64,000 nt of DNA from Microcoleus sp036704825 (GTDB lineage Bacteria > Cyanobacteriota > Cyanobacteriia > Cyanobacteriales > Microcoleaceae): NCBI GenBank assembly GCA_036704825.1, contig JAUBSN010000030.1:1-64000 (forward strand), in the 5' to 3' direction. Below the pieces are notes generated by a model, which saw nothing but the letters and a program-made list of their open reading frames with translations, was not told the DNA's origin and did no database searches. Both the position numbers and the translations under genes were made by a program. This document shows, piece after piece, positions 34,224 to 42,915 of the stretch. Position 1 is the stretch's first letter. Every line of letters starts with the position of its first letter.

Positions 34224-36326
34224 ATGACTGCAACCGTAACTGTTACTGATAACCCGTTACTAATTGGCAAAGGATTGCCACCGTTTGACGCGATCGCACC
34301 CCAACAGGTAGTCCCTGCCATTACCCAACTGCTGACGGAACTAGAAGCCGAGCTAGCTGCCTTAGAATCGTCTGTAGAGCCGACTTGGAGCGGCTTAGTA
34401 GAACCGTTGCAGCGGCTCGGAGAGCGTTTAAATTGGAGCTGGAGCATTGTCGGACATTTGATGGGTGTGAAAAATAGCCCGGAACTGCGATCGGCTCACG
34501 AAACAGTGCAGCCGGAAGTAGTAAAATTTTGGAGCAAGCTCAGTCAAAGCAAACCGCTTTATGAAGCTTTTAAAGCGCTGCGGGCAAGCGAAAATTGGGA
34601 CAGCTTAGAGTCAGCTCAAAAGCGAATTGTCGAAGCCGCTCTCCGAGACGCCCAACTCTCCGGCGTCGGTTTAGAAGGCGAACAAAAAGAGCGTTTTAAT
34701 GCCATTCAATTAGAATTGGCCGAAATTACTACCCAATTTTCCAATCACGTTCTCGACGCTACCAAAGCATTCAGCATCACCCTCACAAACAAAGACGAAA
34801 TTGACGGTTTGCCGCCGAGTTTGTTGAGTTTAGCAGCTCAAGCCGCTCGCAGCGCCGGCGAAGAAAATGCAGATGCCGAAAACGGCCCTTGGCGGATTAC
34901 TTTAGACTTTCCGAGTTACGCCCCTTTCATGCAGCACAGCACCCGCCGCGACTTGCGCGAAAAGTTGTACAAAGCTTTTATCAGCAAAGCAAGTAGCGGA
35001 GAATTGAATAACTGGCCTTTGACCGATCGCATTTTAGCTTTGCGCCACGAAAAAGCTGCATTGCTAGGGTTTAGCAGTTATGCCGAATTGAGCTTGGCGA
35101 GCAAAATGGCTCCCGATGTTGCAGCAGTGGAAGCTTTGTTAGAAGAATTGCGCCAGGCTAGTTATGATGCTGCTGTCAAAGATTTAGAAGAATTGAAAGC
35201 TTTTGCTGCCGAAAAAGGCGCGCCGGAAGCTGGGGATTTGAAGCACTGGGATATCGGTTTTTGGTCGGAACGGCGGCGGGAAGAAAAATTTGCTTTTAGT
35301 GCCGAAGAATTGCGCCCTTACTTTGCTTTGCCGCAGGTATTAGAGGGGTTATTTGGATTAGTAAATCGGCTGTTCGGCGTGACAGTAACTGCGGCGGACG
35401 GTCAAACTCCTGTGTGGCACAAAGATGTGCGCTATTTCCAAATAGATGACGAAGCAGGAAATACGATCGCCAATTTCTATTTAGACCCCTACAGCCGCCC
35501 CGAGGAAAAGCGCGGCGGTGCTTGGATGGACGAGTGCGTAGTGCGCGCTAAATTTGTGGAAGCGTCCAAGACAACAACACGGTTGCCGGTGGCTTATTTG
35601 GTGTGCAACCAAAGTCCTCCGGTTGACGGCAAACCGAGTTTAATGACTTTTTTGGAAGTCGAAACTTTGTTTCACGAATTCGGTCACGGTTTGCAGCATA
35701 TGCTGACAACGGTAGACTATCCGGGGGCTTCGGGCATCAATAATGTTGAGTGGGATGCGGTGGAATTGCCCAGTCAATTTATGGAAAATTGGTGTTACGA
35801 TCGCGCTACTTTGTTCGGGATGGCAAAGCATTACCAAACCGGGGAAACTTTGCCGGAACACTACTACCAAAAACTGCTAGCAGCGCGCCACTACATGAGC
35901 GGCACTGCCATGCTGAGGCAAATACATTTTAGCAGCGTTGACATCGAATTGCACCACCGCTACCGATCGGGCGGCAGCGAAACAGTGGCCGATGTCCGCA
36001 ACCGCATCGCTAAAACTACCACTGTTTTGCCTCCTCTGGAAGAAGACGCATTTTTGTGCGCTTTCGGACATATTTTTGCGGGCGGCTACGCGGCGGGGTA
36101 TTACAGTTATAAATGGGCGGAAGTGCTCAGCGCTGATGCTTTTGCGGCGTTTGAGGAAGCGGGTTTGGAAGATGAAAGCGCGATCGCCTCTACAGGCAAG
36201 CGCTTCCGAGATACTGTGTTAGGATTGGGCGGCAGTTTGCACCCGATGGAAGTGTTTAAAAATTTCCGGGGACGCGAACCGAGCACTAAAGCTTTGTTGA
36301 GACACAGCGGTTTAGTTGCGGCTTAA
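34224..36326 (+). CDS. prlC: Oligopeptidase A (M3 family zinc metallopeptidase)
   Basis: PrlC/oligopeptidase A degrades short peptides, including cleaved signal peptides, in the cytoplasm. The 700-residue length is normal. The zinc site is HEFGHGLQHML (about 484-494; HExxH), with the downstream Glu in GINNVEWDAVELPSQFMENW. The preceding YFQIDDEAGNTIANFYLDPY and the GGYAAGYYSYKWAEVLSADA end are also family-typical. The ATG at 34224 follows gaaaattaa with a weak ribosome site. The gene is followed by a good terminator. Confidence 0.95.
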   Translation: MTATVTVTDNPLLIGKGLPPFDAIAPQQVVPAITQLLTELEAELAALESSVEPTWSGLVEPLQRLGERLNWSWSIVGHLMGVKNSPELRSAHETVQPEVVKFWSKLSQSKPLYEAFKALRASENWDSLESAQKRIVEAALRDAQLSGVGLEGEQKERFNAIQLELAEITTQFSNHVLDATKAFSITLTNKDEIDGLPPSLLSLAAQAARSAGEENADAENGPWRITLDFPSYAPFMQHSTRRDLREKLYKAFISKASSGELNNWPLTDRILALRHEKAALLGFSSYAELSLASKMAPDVAAVEALLEELRQASYDAAVKDLEELKAFAAEKGAPEAGDLKHWDIGFWSERRREEKFAFSAEELRPYFALPQVLEGLFGLVNRLFGVTVTAADGQTPVWHKDVRYFQIDDEAGNTIANFYLDPYSRPEEKRGGAWMDECVVRAKFVEASKTTTRLPVAYLVCNQSPPVDGKPSLMTFLEVETLFHEFGHGLQHMLTTVDYPGASGINNVEWDAVELPSQFMENWCYDRATLFGMAKHYQTGETLPEHYYQKLLAARHYMSGTAMLRQIHFSSVDIELHHRYRSGGSETVADVRNRIAKTTTVLPPLEEDAFLCAFGHIFAGGYAAGYYSYKWAEVLSADAFAAFEEAGLEDESAIASTGKRFRDTVLGLGGSLHPMEVFKNFRGREPSTKALLRHSGLVAA

Positions 36327-36344
36327 TTTAAGTGTGGAATAAGT

Positions 36345-36389
36345 CGGGATTAAGGCAGGTGGATTTATCTGCATTAATCCCGGTTTTTT
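36345..36389 (+). terminator. Rho-independent terminator of prlC
   Basis: CGGGATTAA (36345-36353) pairs with TTAATCCCG (36374-36382), with an inner GCAGGT/ATCTGC stem, followed by GTTTTTTG. It lies 19 bases after the prlC stop. Confidence 0.85.
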
Positions 36390-36419
36390 GTTGAACAGGA
36401 TTTACGCAGATACTGTATG

Positions 36420-36470
36420 TGTAGGGTGCGCGTCTTGCTGCTATAATTCATGCAAAAAACACTGTTTTCG
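36420..36470. repeat. Dispersed GTAGGGTG...TATAATTC repeat, copy 3
   Basis: GTAGGGTGCGCGTCTTGCTGCTATAATTCATG matches the copies at 21955 and 26788. Confidence 0.65.
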
Positions 36471-36530
36471 TAACTTTTGCTGAATTCAAAATATTTGTAG
36501 CGATCGCTTTAGTCCTCAAATTTTTATACT

Positions 36531-36665
36531 AATTCCAAAAACTATTGCTACATACTAATCGTGCGAGCATCTGTAGGGAAACGGCATTGCCGTGTCCGGC
36601 GCGGGACTCTCCAAGTTTTCATAGTTGTTATAAAATTGATAATTGTAGCAACAGTTTTTTGAATT
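36531..36665. mobile_element. MITE-like element, 135 bp with 22-bp inverted ends
   Basis: AATTCCAAAAACTATTGCTACA (22 bp) at 36531-36552 is mirrored at 36644-36665 with two mismatches. The interior has no frame. It is part of the 1.1-kb gene-free stretch 36327-37446, whose remaining sequence shows only AT-rich DNA and the second element below. Confidence 0.6.
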
Positions 36666-36788
36666 AAGATTAATAGTACAAACCAATTTTATTGTAGAAC
36701 TGGATGCCAGAAACCTCTGTAGTTTGGCACATCATCCCTAATATTTTTTAGGACTCAGCCCAACTGTCACAAATAGGGGTTAAATTTT

Positions 36789-36992
36789 AGGTACGTAGTT
36801 GCGCTTGGGCGCTCTTTCCGGCTCTCCTGATGTACAGGTTATAAGCCAACCTTATTGATTGCAAAATCGTTGTCCTGTAAAGGTTTCATATAAATCTTTG
36901 AGCAAGCTATCAGTAACCCTCCTCTTTTTCACCAAAAGTCCAGGAGAGCGCTCTTTCCTAGGCGAAGAGCGCCCAAGCGCAACTACATACCT
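36789..36992. mobile_element. MITE-like element, 204 bp with 28-bp inverted ends
   Basis: The left end at 36789-36816 reads AGGTACGTAGTTGCGCTTGG and on to GCGCTCTT. The right end at 36965-36992 is its inverse with one mismatch (CATACCT). Second inner arms, GGCTCTCCTG and CAGGAGAGCG, extend the pairing. There is no coding capacity. Confidence 0.65.
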
Positions 36993-37446
36993 TTGTGCCA
37001 GTAAGCCTTAGTCCTATTTTTGTGGAAAATTGGGTAAAAAGTGCGATCGCCAGCAGCTTTTAGTTTAAGTTGAAGGCTCATCAAACCAGCATTAGCGAAT
37101 ATTTGCTGTCATTTATCACTGATTATACTTAACTTTCCTTGTCCCGTAAATTAAGTTTATATTTCTCAACATTTATCGGCTGTTTTCTCGATACAGCTAA
37201 TGCTTTTATTGGCAACGAAAAATCTCGGCTTTTACCGAATCTTTAATATAGAGCGGCAACAGCAAGTCTTTTTTAAATTTTTGATAAAGAACGGGGTACT
37301 TGGCGTCAAAAGGGTAAAAATTTTAGGTAGAAAGTAAAAAAATTAGTTGGGATTAATTTTAGGATTGCCAGAAAAAATATTTGTATATATGATAAAAAGT
37401 AAGGAAGGATTGATAGTTAGTCGTTAACCCATAGATTAAGATTTTC

Positions 37447-37713
37447 ATGGATATTCAATTAATTAATATCGGTTTTGGTAACATTGTGTCTGCTAATCGA
37501 GTGATTGCCATTGTCAGTCCCGAGTCAGCGCCAATTAAGCGGATTATTACTGATGCGCGGGAACGGGGACAACTGGTTGACGCTACTTACGGCCGCCGCA
37601 CGAGAGCGGTAATTATTACAGATTCGAGTCACGTCATCCTCTCGGCGATTCAGCCGGAAACGGTTGCTAATCGTTTTGCGATCGGCAAAGACAGTCAAAG
37701 TCGGGATGATTGA
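37447..37713 (+). CDS. remA: RemA-like regulator (DUF370)
   Basis: The 88-residue protein belongs to the RemA/DUF370 family, which in Bacillus is a DNA-binding matrix regulator forming ring-shaped oligomers. Recognisable motifs are LINIGFGNIVSANRVIAIVSPESAPIKRI (in part), DARERGQLVDATYGRRTRAV and DSSHVILSAIQPETVANRF. It lies directly before gmk, the same order as in many bacteria. In cyanobacteria its target genes are unknown. A long gene-free stretch upstream holds its promoter. Confidence 0.92.
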   Translation: MDIQLINIGFGNIVSANRVIAIVSPESAPIKRIITDARERGQLVDATYGRRTRAVIITDSSHVILSAIQPETVANRFAIGKDSQSRDD

Positions 37714-37791
37714 GGTTTGTCAGTTGCAATTTAAGCGTTTACAGTCTAAAGTGAGCGGAAACTTAAATTGTTACACGTTTCTATTCTAAAA

Positions 37792-38346
37792 ATGAAATCC
37801 GGTAAATTAATTGTTCTGACGGGGCCTAGCGGTGTGGGGAAAGGCACCCTAGTACGATCGCTCCTCAATCGCCATCCCGAATTGTATCTTTCGGTATCGG
37901 CGACAACTCGATCGCCCCGTGAAGGAGAAATTGACGGAAAGCACTACTATTTTGTCAGCCGCAGCCGCTTTGAACAAATGGTTGAGGCTGGAGATTTGGC
38001 AGAATGGGCCCAGTTTGCCGGTAATTTTTACGGTACTCCTTATTTTGGTCTCAAACAAGGAATCGGTGAGGGAAAATCGGTAATCCTGGAAATTGAACTG
38101 GAAGGGGCGAGGCAAATTAGGAATAATTTTCCAGAGGCGCTGCGAATTTTTATTTTACCTCCTTCTTGGGATGAGTTGGAACGGCGCTTGCGGAGTCGGG
38201 GTCAAGATTCCGAAAGTGCGATCGCCCGTCGGTTGGTGCGGGCTAAAGAGGAAATTGAAGCTGCGGGGGAATTCGATTTCCAAGTTGTTAATGACGATTT
38301 GGAAGTTGCTTTGAAAAAGCTAGAATCAATACTTAACTTGGAGTAA
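37792..38346 (+). CDS. gmk: Guanylate kinase
   Basis: Guanylate kinase makes GDP from GMP and ATP. The 184-residue enzyme has the P-loop LIVLTGPSGVGKGTLV, the GMP-binding segment SATTRSPREGEIDGKHYYFV, EWAQFAGNFYGTP, and the lid region with LERRLRSRGQDSESAIARRL. The ATG at 37792 is preferred over an upstream TTG at 37768, because family members start with the short SGKLIVLTGPSG strand. It lies 78 bases after remA in the conserved remA-gmk order. Confidence 0.97.
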   Translation: MKSGKLIVLTGPSGVGKGTLVRSLLNRHPELYLSVSATTRSPREGEIDGKHYYFVSRSRFEQMVEAGDLAEWAQFAGNFYGTPYFGLKQGIGEGKSVILEIELEGARQIRNNFPEALRIFILPPSWDELERRLRSRGQDSESAIARRLVRAKEEIEAAGEFDFQVVNDDLEVALKKLESILNLE

Positions 38347-38399
38347 TTTTTAGGTGTAAATGAGTGAATTTTGAAGTTTTATTGATACTAATGCCCAAC

Positions 38400-38506
38400 T
38401 GCACGACACGGAAGTCACGGATACACTGATAGTTGTTTTTTCTTCTCACTTCTGAATCACCATTGAGAATTCATCCGTGTATCCGTGTCAAAATCAGTGT
38501 CGTGCA
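38400..38506. repeat. Inverted repeat overlapping the end of a minus-strand gene
   Basis: TGCACGACAC and CACGGATACAC at 38400-38427 pair with GTGTATCCGTG and GTGTCGTGCA at 38478-38506, with an internal bulge. It begins between convergent gmk and the gene at 38457-39269 and enters the last codons of that gene. It may end transcription on both sides, or be an inserted repeat that altered the C-terminus. Confidence 0.6.
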
Positions 38507-39269
38507 TTCCTTCTTCCTGCAATCTTACCCATTTCTCCGTCCTGGCTAAAACTTCGCTACTTTGTTTGATAGCAACACAAACTTTTAAATTCAATTCCAG
38601 AATATTCAATGAAGGCGAATTTTTTCTCAACGGTTCAATTTCGCGAGCAGAACAGCCCAACATTTCCATATAAGCTAGCGTCCAGCCAATAGCTGGAATA
38701 TCGCCGACAGTGCCTTCTCCGGCGCAAAGGTAACAACCCAATTCGCCCTCCGGCCCACACTCAGGACAAACCCAATTGCCCAGTTGTGAATGGGGCAGGT
38801 TTGTGCGGGATGCGGATGCAATTGTTAATGCTTTAATATGATTTTGAACTACTTGTTTAAAACCTCGGTTTTGGTTGCTGCAGCGGTCGGAATTACCGTG
38901 CGATCGCCCGCTTGCTACTGCTTGCTGTTGTGGCGAAGCAAGAGAGGCTGTTTGGTTCTCCCTGGTTACTCTAGATTCCCCTAGATTCGCAGTTAGCTGA
39001 ATACCGTAGTCTTTTGACTCTTCATTCTGAGAGTGGTTGAGTGCGCTGGAAGAATCGGGTTCGGAACTTGTGAAGGATTGTTCTATGCGATCCTCTTCGA
39101 GGGCTTCGCCAACGGCAAAATCTTGCATAGAGAGGTGATGTTCGATCGCCAAAGACCAAGTTCTTTTATGTCGGAGGTCGCCATATTTTCTGGCTTCTTC
39201 CTCAGTAATGCCGATCGCCGCAGCCTCTTGGCGCAGCACATTCATCGAAGTCATTGTATCTGATATCAT
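38457..39269 (-). CDS. Hypothetical protein with a DnaJ-like zinc-finger cluster
   Basis: I do not recognise the 270-residue protein as a whole. A cysteine cluster CPECGPEGELGCYLCAGEGT (about 167-186) resembles DnaJ-type zinc fingers. The N-terminus is alpha-helical (EEARKYGDLRHKRTWSLAIE), the middle is Ser/Gln-rich and likely disordered, and the end is helical (LKVCVAIKQSSEVLARTEKW). Several repeated-type segments and an inverted repeat at its 3' end suggest sequence turnover at the tail. It could be a regulator binding zinc or nucleic acid. Confidence 0.7.
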   Translation of the reverse strand: MISDTMTSMNVLRQEAAAIGITEEEARKYGDLRHKRTWSLAIEHHLSMQDFAVGEALEEDRIEQSFTSSEPDSSSALNHSQNEESKDYGIQLTANLGESRVTRENQTASLASPQQQAVASGRSHGNSDRCSNQNRGFKQVVQNHIKALTIASASRTNLPHSQLGNWVCPECGPEGELGCYLCAGEGTVGDIPAIGWTLAYMEMLGCSAREIEPLRKNSPSLNILELNLKVCVAIKQSSEVLARTEKWVRLQEEGMHDTDFDTDTRMNSQW

Positions 39270-39473
39270 TAGTTTGTTTGCAGTTAAATTTACGATCGCC
39301 CGCTCAGCCTACAAATAAATTACCTTAGATATACTACAATAGTCCGGACTATTTTGAGATTCTAGTGGGAAACCCGTGATTTTTCGTTAGCAAGTCGATT
39401 CTGCAATCGCCCTGAAACCCTTATTTTACGATTGGCAATCACACACTGTCCGAAGTATTGATAGTAGCCTAAA

Positions 39474-39501
39474 TCTAAAATCTACAATCTAAAATCTAAA
39501 A
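39474..39501. repeat. Heptamer array of TCTAAAA type, imperfect
   Basis: TCTAAAATCTACAATCTAAA and further units end next to the xseA start codon (ATTGGATGAC), so the array is part of the leader of that gene. Confidence 0.85.
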
Positions 39502-39505
39502 TTGG

Positions 39506-40675
39506 ATGACTTCAATTCTTCCCGATACAGCTTTATCTGTTGCTGGACTAACATCATACCTGCAAGACTTGTTGGAGGGCGATCGCAACCTGCAATCAGT
39601 TTGGCTGACAGGCGAGGTGTCCAACGTTTCGCACCACCCCAGCGGCTGCTTTTTCACTCTCTGCGACACCGACAAAAGCGCTGCGATTCGCTGCGTGGTG
39701 TGGAATTCTCAGCGGCAAAAATTGGTGCAAATCCCGGAAAAAGGCGAACAGTTACTGGTTTTGGGAAGCATCCGGGTTTACAAAAATCGTGGCGAGTACC
39801 AGTTGACTGTTGTGCAATCGCTGCCGGCTGGGGCGGGATTGCAGGCTTTGCGGTTGCAGCAATTGCGATCGCGCTTGGAAGCTGAGGGTTTCTTCGATCC
39901 CGCCAGAAAGCGCCCGATTCCCGCACACCCGCAAATTGTGGCCGTGGTGACATCGGATACTGGGGCTGCTTGGGGAGACATTCAGCGCACTCTAGCCCAA
40001 AGATATCCCGGTTTGCGGGTGTTGCTGTCGCCGACTTTGGTACAGGGAGAATTGGCTGCTGCTGCCATTGCTAGGGCGATCGTCCGCGTAGAATTGGACG
40101 GCAGGGCCGATGTGATAATTTTAGGGCGGGGCGGCGGTTCTGCGGAAGATTTGGCTTGTTTTAATGATGAGAGAGTTGTCAGGGCGATCGCCAATTGTAC
40201 GATTCCAATTATCACCGGCATCGGACACGAAAGAGACGAATCTCTCGCCGATTTAGTAGCAGATAAACGAGCCCACACTCCCACTGCGGCGGCGGCTCAA
40301 GCTGTACCAATTTTAGCCGATCTTTACTTTGAACACAAGCAGCGAACGGTCAATTTAGCAAACGCTGTGCGAACCCGATTTCAGGCAGAAGAAGAGCATT
40401 TGCAACTGTTACAAAATCGATTAAAACGTTTGCCTGCGACATCCAGAACTTTGCGGCAAGCAACTGGTAAACTGGAACTATTGCAAGAAAAGTTATCCGC
40501 CCTAAATCCGGCTGCGGTATTGCAAAGGGGCTATGCGGCGGTAATCCAAAGTGACGGTACGATCGTCCGCACAACTGACGGTTTGGAATTGGGAGAGGAA
40601 TTGACTGTGAGGTTGAGTCGGGGCGTGCTGAAAGTTAAGATTCTAGAACTATTAAATGCGGAAGAAAAGTTATGA
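39506..40675 (+). CDS. xseA: Exodeoxyribonuclease VII large subunit
   Basis: ExoVII degrades single-stranded DNA into short oligonucleotides and takes part in repair and recombination. The 389-residue subunit has the N-terminal OB fold (VWLTGEVSNVSHHPSGCFFT) and the catalytic part with VVTSDTGAAWGDI, IILGRGGGSAEDL, PIITGIGHERDESLAD and DKRAHTPTAAAAQ, followed by a coiled coil. A TCTAAAA array is immediately upstream with no normal ribosome site. The last four bases overlap xseB. Confidence 0.96.
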   Translation: MTSILPDTALSVAGLTSYLQDLLEGDRNLQSVWLTGEVSNVSHHPSGCFFTLCDTDKSAAIRCVVWNSQRQKLVQIPEKGEQLLVLGSIRVYKNRGEYQLTVVQSLPAGAGLQALRLQQLRSRLEAEGFFDPARKRPIPAHPQIVAVVTSDTGAAWGDIQRTLAQRYPGLRVLLSPTLVQGELAAAAIARAIVRVELDGRADVIILGRGGGSAEDLACFNDERVVRAIANCTIPIITGIGHERDESLADLVADKRAHTPTAAAAQAVPILADLYFEHKQRTVNLANAVRTRFQAEEEHLQLLQNRLKRLPATSRTLRQATGKLELLQEKLSALNPAAVLQRGYAAVIQSDGTIVRTTDGLELGEELTVRLSRGVLKVKILELLNAEEKL

Positions 40676-40899
40676 TTGATTCGCAGTTGCGCCAGTCTGA
40701 CTGGAATTATGAGGAAACGGTCGATCGCATTGAAGCGATTATCGATCGGGTGGAATCGGGAGAGTTGCCTCTAGAGGAGGTTTTCGAGCAGTTTGGGGTG
40801 GCTGTGGAATGCTTGCAGGAGTGCGAAAGCTTTTTGGCGCGGGGGAAGGAACAGATGGAATTGTCGATCGAGCTTTTAGCCGCGGAACCCGATTTTTAA
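40672..40899 (+). CDS. xseB: Exodeoxyribonuclease VII small subunit
   Basis: The 75-residue subunit shows the family core NYEETVDRIEAIIDRVESGE and LPLEEVFEQFGVAVECLQ. Several copies bind one XseA. Its ATG overlaps the xseA stop (ATGA), so the two are translationally coupled and made at a controlled ratio. Confidence 0.96.
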   Translation: MIDSQLRQSDWNYEETVDRIEAIIDRVESGELPLEEVFEQFGVAVECLQECESFLARGKEQMELSIELLAAEPDF

Positions 40900-40906
40900 G
40901 CGCAGA

Positions 40907-41131
40907 TTAACATTGATAACTATCGTTCCTATCTCTTCCACAAGCAATACAAGCCAAAACGTCTTCTCGTTCAATTCCCGGATATTCCTCAAGCAATTCT
41001 TCCAAAGTCATGCCGCTAGCGAGAAAGTCAAGAATCAGAGAAACCCAGATGCGATGGCCGCGAATACAGGGTTTGCCAAAGCACATATTAGAGTCGATGG
41101 AGATGCGAGACAGTAAATTATTTTGAGTCAT
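40907..41131 (-). CDS. DUF433 antitoxin-like protein without a visible partner
   Basis: The 74-residue DUF433 protein has the motifs RISIDSNMCFGKPCIRGHRI (about 9-28) and TLEELLEEYPGIEREDVLA, a small HTH-type fold. DUF433 genes usually precede a DUF5615 PIN-like toxin gene. Here the downstream side is occupied at once by the convergent xseB, so the toxin is missing. The C-terminal end (CIACGRDRNDSYQC) is shorter and different from the family, consistent with loss of the neighbour. Confidence 0.82.
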   Translation of the reverse strand: MTQNNLLSRISIDSNMCFGKPCIRGHRIWVSLILDFLASGMTLEELLEEYPGIEREDVLACIACGRDRNDSYQC

Positions 41132-41282
41132 GTCTTTTCAATTAAATATTTTCTATTGATTCATTGTCATGAATTTTAGGGTTGAGTTGGGTGGGGGCGG
41201 GTTTACAATAGGGACTTCTCCATTGCGCTTTTGAAGAGATGTCGCAGGAGTCACCCAGTTTATGCACATTCCAAAAATAAAT

Positions 41283-41320
41283 CATATCAAACCCTAATTG
41301 ATAGCAAAGGATTTGATATG
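41283..41320. repeat. Inverted repeat CATATCAAACCCT/AGGATTTGATATG
   Basis: Arms of about 13 bases with one mismatch lie downstream of the minus-strand CsbD-like gene. It may be its transcription end; there is no U-tract. Confidence 0.45.
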
Positions 41321-41360
41321 AAGCGAATTCTATTAGCCAGGATTTGGTATAGGGCGGTTT

Positions 41361-41570
41361 CTACAATTTGTCGATCGACCTTTTGGCTTTATCTGTGAGA
41401 TTTTTCACTGCATCTTTAGCATCTTCTGCTGCGTGGCGGGCCGCAGCTTCCGCTTGTTTTGCTTTGCCTTCAGCCTGGTCTTTCTTGTTGCCGGTGATAT
41501 TACCGAAAATTTCCTGAGCTTTGCCTTCTAAATTTTTGCCGATCGCCTTTGCTCTGTCTTCTGCACTCAT
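41361..41570 (-). CDS. CsbD-like stress protein
   Basis: A 69-residue, Lys/Glu/Ala-rich, likely helical protein. The KAIGKNLEGKAQEIFGNITG and KDQAEGKAKQAEA motifs place it in the CsbD-like family, small proteins induced by general stress whose action is unknown. It has a ribosome site (GGAG before the ATG at 41570) and a long leader. It stands alone. Confidence 0.9.
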   Translation of the reverse strand: MSAEDRAKAIGKNLEGKAQEIFGNITGNKKDQAEGKAKQAEAAARHAAEDAKDAVKNLTDKAKRSIDKL

Positions 41571-41768
41571 AATAAGCTCCGTTTGGCAAGTTGCTTTAGT
41601 AACATTGTAAAATCAACTCGCCTGCAATTGCCTTTAACTTCATATTAATTTATATTCTGCTTGACCTCGGTCTTCTGCTGATGATTTACTTCCGGCAAAC
41701 CCGTCACTCAAAAAGCCAAGGATTTTTGAGTGACAACTGTATACATCCGCAAAAAGCCTCCTAAAAAA

Positions 41769-42596
41769 CTATTTCAAACTCGCCGCAGCAACTTTAATTG
41801 GTTCGAGCAATTCTAAGGGCAAATGCAGCATATTCAATTGGGTGCAATCTGCTGGTTTCCTTTCAGGATCGGGGCCGTGATAATCGCTGCCACCAGTTGC
41901 CAGCAAACCGTAATGAAGGCACAAATCTTTCAACTTTTGGATTTCGCTGGAACTGTGGCTGGGATGGTATACTTCAACTCCCATTAAACCAGCATCTACT
42001 AATTCTTGTAAGACTTCCTCAACAGCGCCGCCGCGAAATAAATAAGGGTGAGCCCACACCGGTACTGCGCCGCAACTTTTCAGTAAATCAATGCCTTCGA
42101 CGATCGAGAATTTCTCGTAATGAACGTAGGCCGGGCCGTCATCTCCCAGCCAGCGATCGAATGCTTCCCGCGATGATTTGGCGTGACCGGCTTTTACAAG
42201 TGCAGAGGCAATGTGAGGCCGTCCCGGTGCCATTCCTGGGGATGTTTTTGGCATTTCGATCGCGTATCCCATTGCTGCTAATTTTTCTACCATTTCCTGC
42301 GATCGGCGAAACCGTCCTTGCAGGCGATCGTTCAAAGGAACTTGCAACTTATTTGCATCGGGATAAAAACCTAAAATGTGCAGCGACCGGCCGTTGTGAA
42401 CGGTGCTGAGTTCGAGTCCCGGCACGATTTCGATACCGTACAAAGCAGCGGCGGCGAAGGCTTCATCCCAACCCGACATCGTATCGTGATCGGTGACGGC
42501 CAAGGCGCGAACCCCCGAAGACGCAGCGGCGGCTACGAGTTCGGCAGGGGTGAGAGTGCCGTCGGAATAAGTAGTGTGACAGTGGAGTTCTAGCAT
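41769..42596 (-). CDS. PHP-domain phosphoesterase (RNase AM-like)
   Basis: The 275-residue PHP-superfamily protein has the metal-binding motifs LELHCHTTYSDGT, VTDHDTMSGW, PGLELSTVH, AHPYLFRGG and ATGGSDYHG in the order of the YciV/RNase AM group, which trims 5' ends of RNA or hydrolyses pAp. The start is the ATG at 42596 because the family begins right at ELHCHT; a longer frame adds 16 residues with no match. A TCTAAAA-type array in inverse orientation lies 75 bases upstream. Confidence 0.88.
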   Translation of the reverse strand: MLELHCHTTYSDGTLTPAELVAAAASSGVRALAVTDHDTMSGWDEAFAAAALYGIEIVPGLELSTVHNGRSLHILGFYPDANKLQVPLNDRLQGRFRRSQEMVEKLAAMGYAIEMPKTSPGMAPGRPHIASALVKAGHAKSSREAFDRWLGDDGPAYVHYEKFSIVEGIDLLKSCGAVPVWAHPYLFRGGAVEEVLQELVDAGLMGVEVYHPSHSSSEIQKLKDLCLHYGLLATGGSDYHGPDPERKPADCTQLNMLHLPLELLEPIKVAAASLK

Positions 42597-42671
42597 TTTT
42601 TCGGGTAAGTTAAAGTCTGTGAAAAAGGCAATTATTCCCCTCACTCATGTGAGATATAGCGTCATAACTAT

Positions 42672-42700
42672 TTTAGATTTTAGATTTTAGATTTTAGATT
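42672..42700. repeat. Inverse heptamer array (TTTTAGA)4
   Basis: Four TTTTAGA units are the complement of the TCTAAAA arrays found elsewhere. They lie between the PHP gene and a possible small gene. Confidence 0.85.
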
Positions 42701-42704
42701 GGGA

Positions 42705-42863
42705 ATGAGTTATGATATAACGGTTGGGAGTTTGTCTGCTGTTGCATTGTTTTTCGGAACAGGTTTAACTGCCCGCAACATTTTTTTCTTATTTTTATCG
42801 TTGTTTGTAATAACTTATTGCGCCTTTAATTGGTACATTTATGCTTATTCAAACTCAGCATGA
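42705..42863 (+). CDS. Possible small membrane protein (52 residues)
   Basis: ATG 42705 to TGA 42863 encodes a strongly hydrophobic peptide. Two membrane segments are likely (VGSLSAVALFFGTGL and NIFFLFLSLFVITYCAF), ending in a Tyr-rich tail. The ribosome site is poor, because GGGA lies directly against the ATG. It might also be a chance frame in AT-rich DNA. Confidence 0.35.
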   Translation: MSYDITVGSLSAVALFFGTGLTARNIFFLFLSLFVITYCAFNWYIYAYSNSA

Positions 42864-42915
42864 CATGGATATTCAGCCCGCCTTTTCAGTTGAATTTGGA
42901 TGCAGAACAGCTTAG

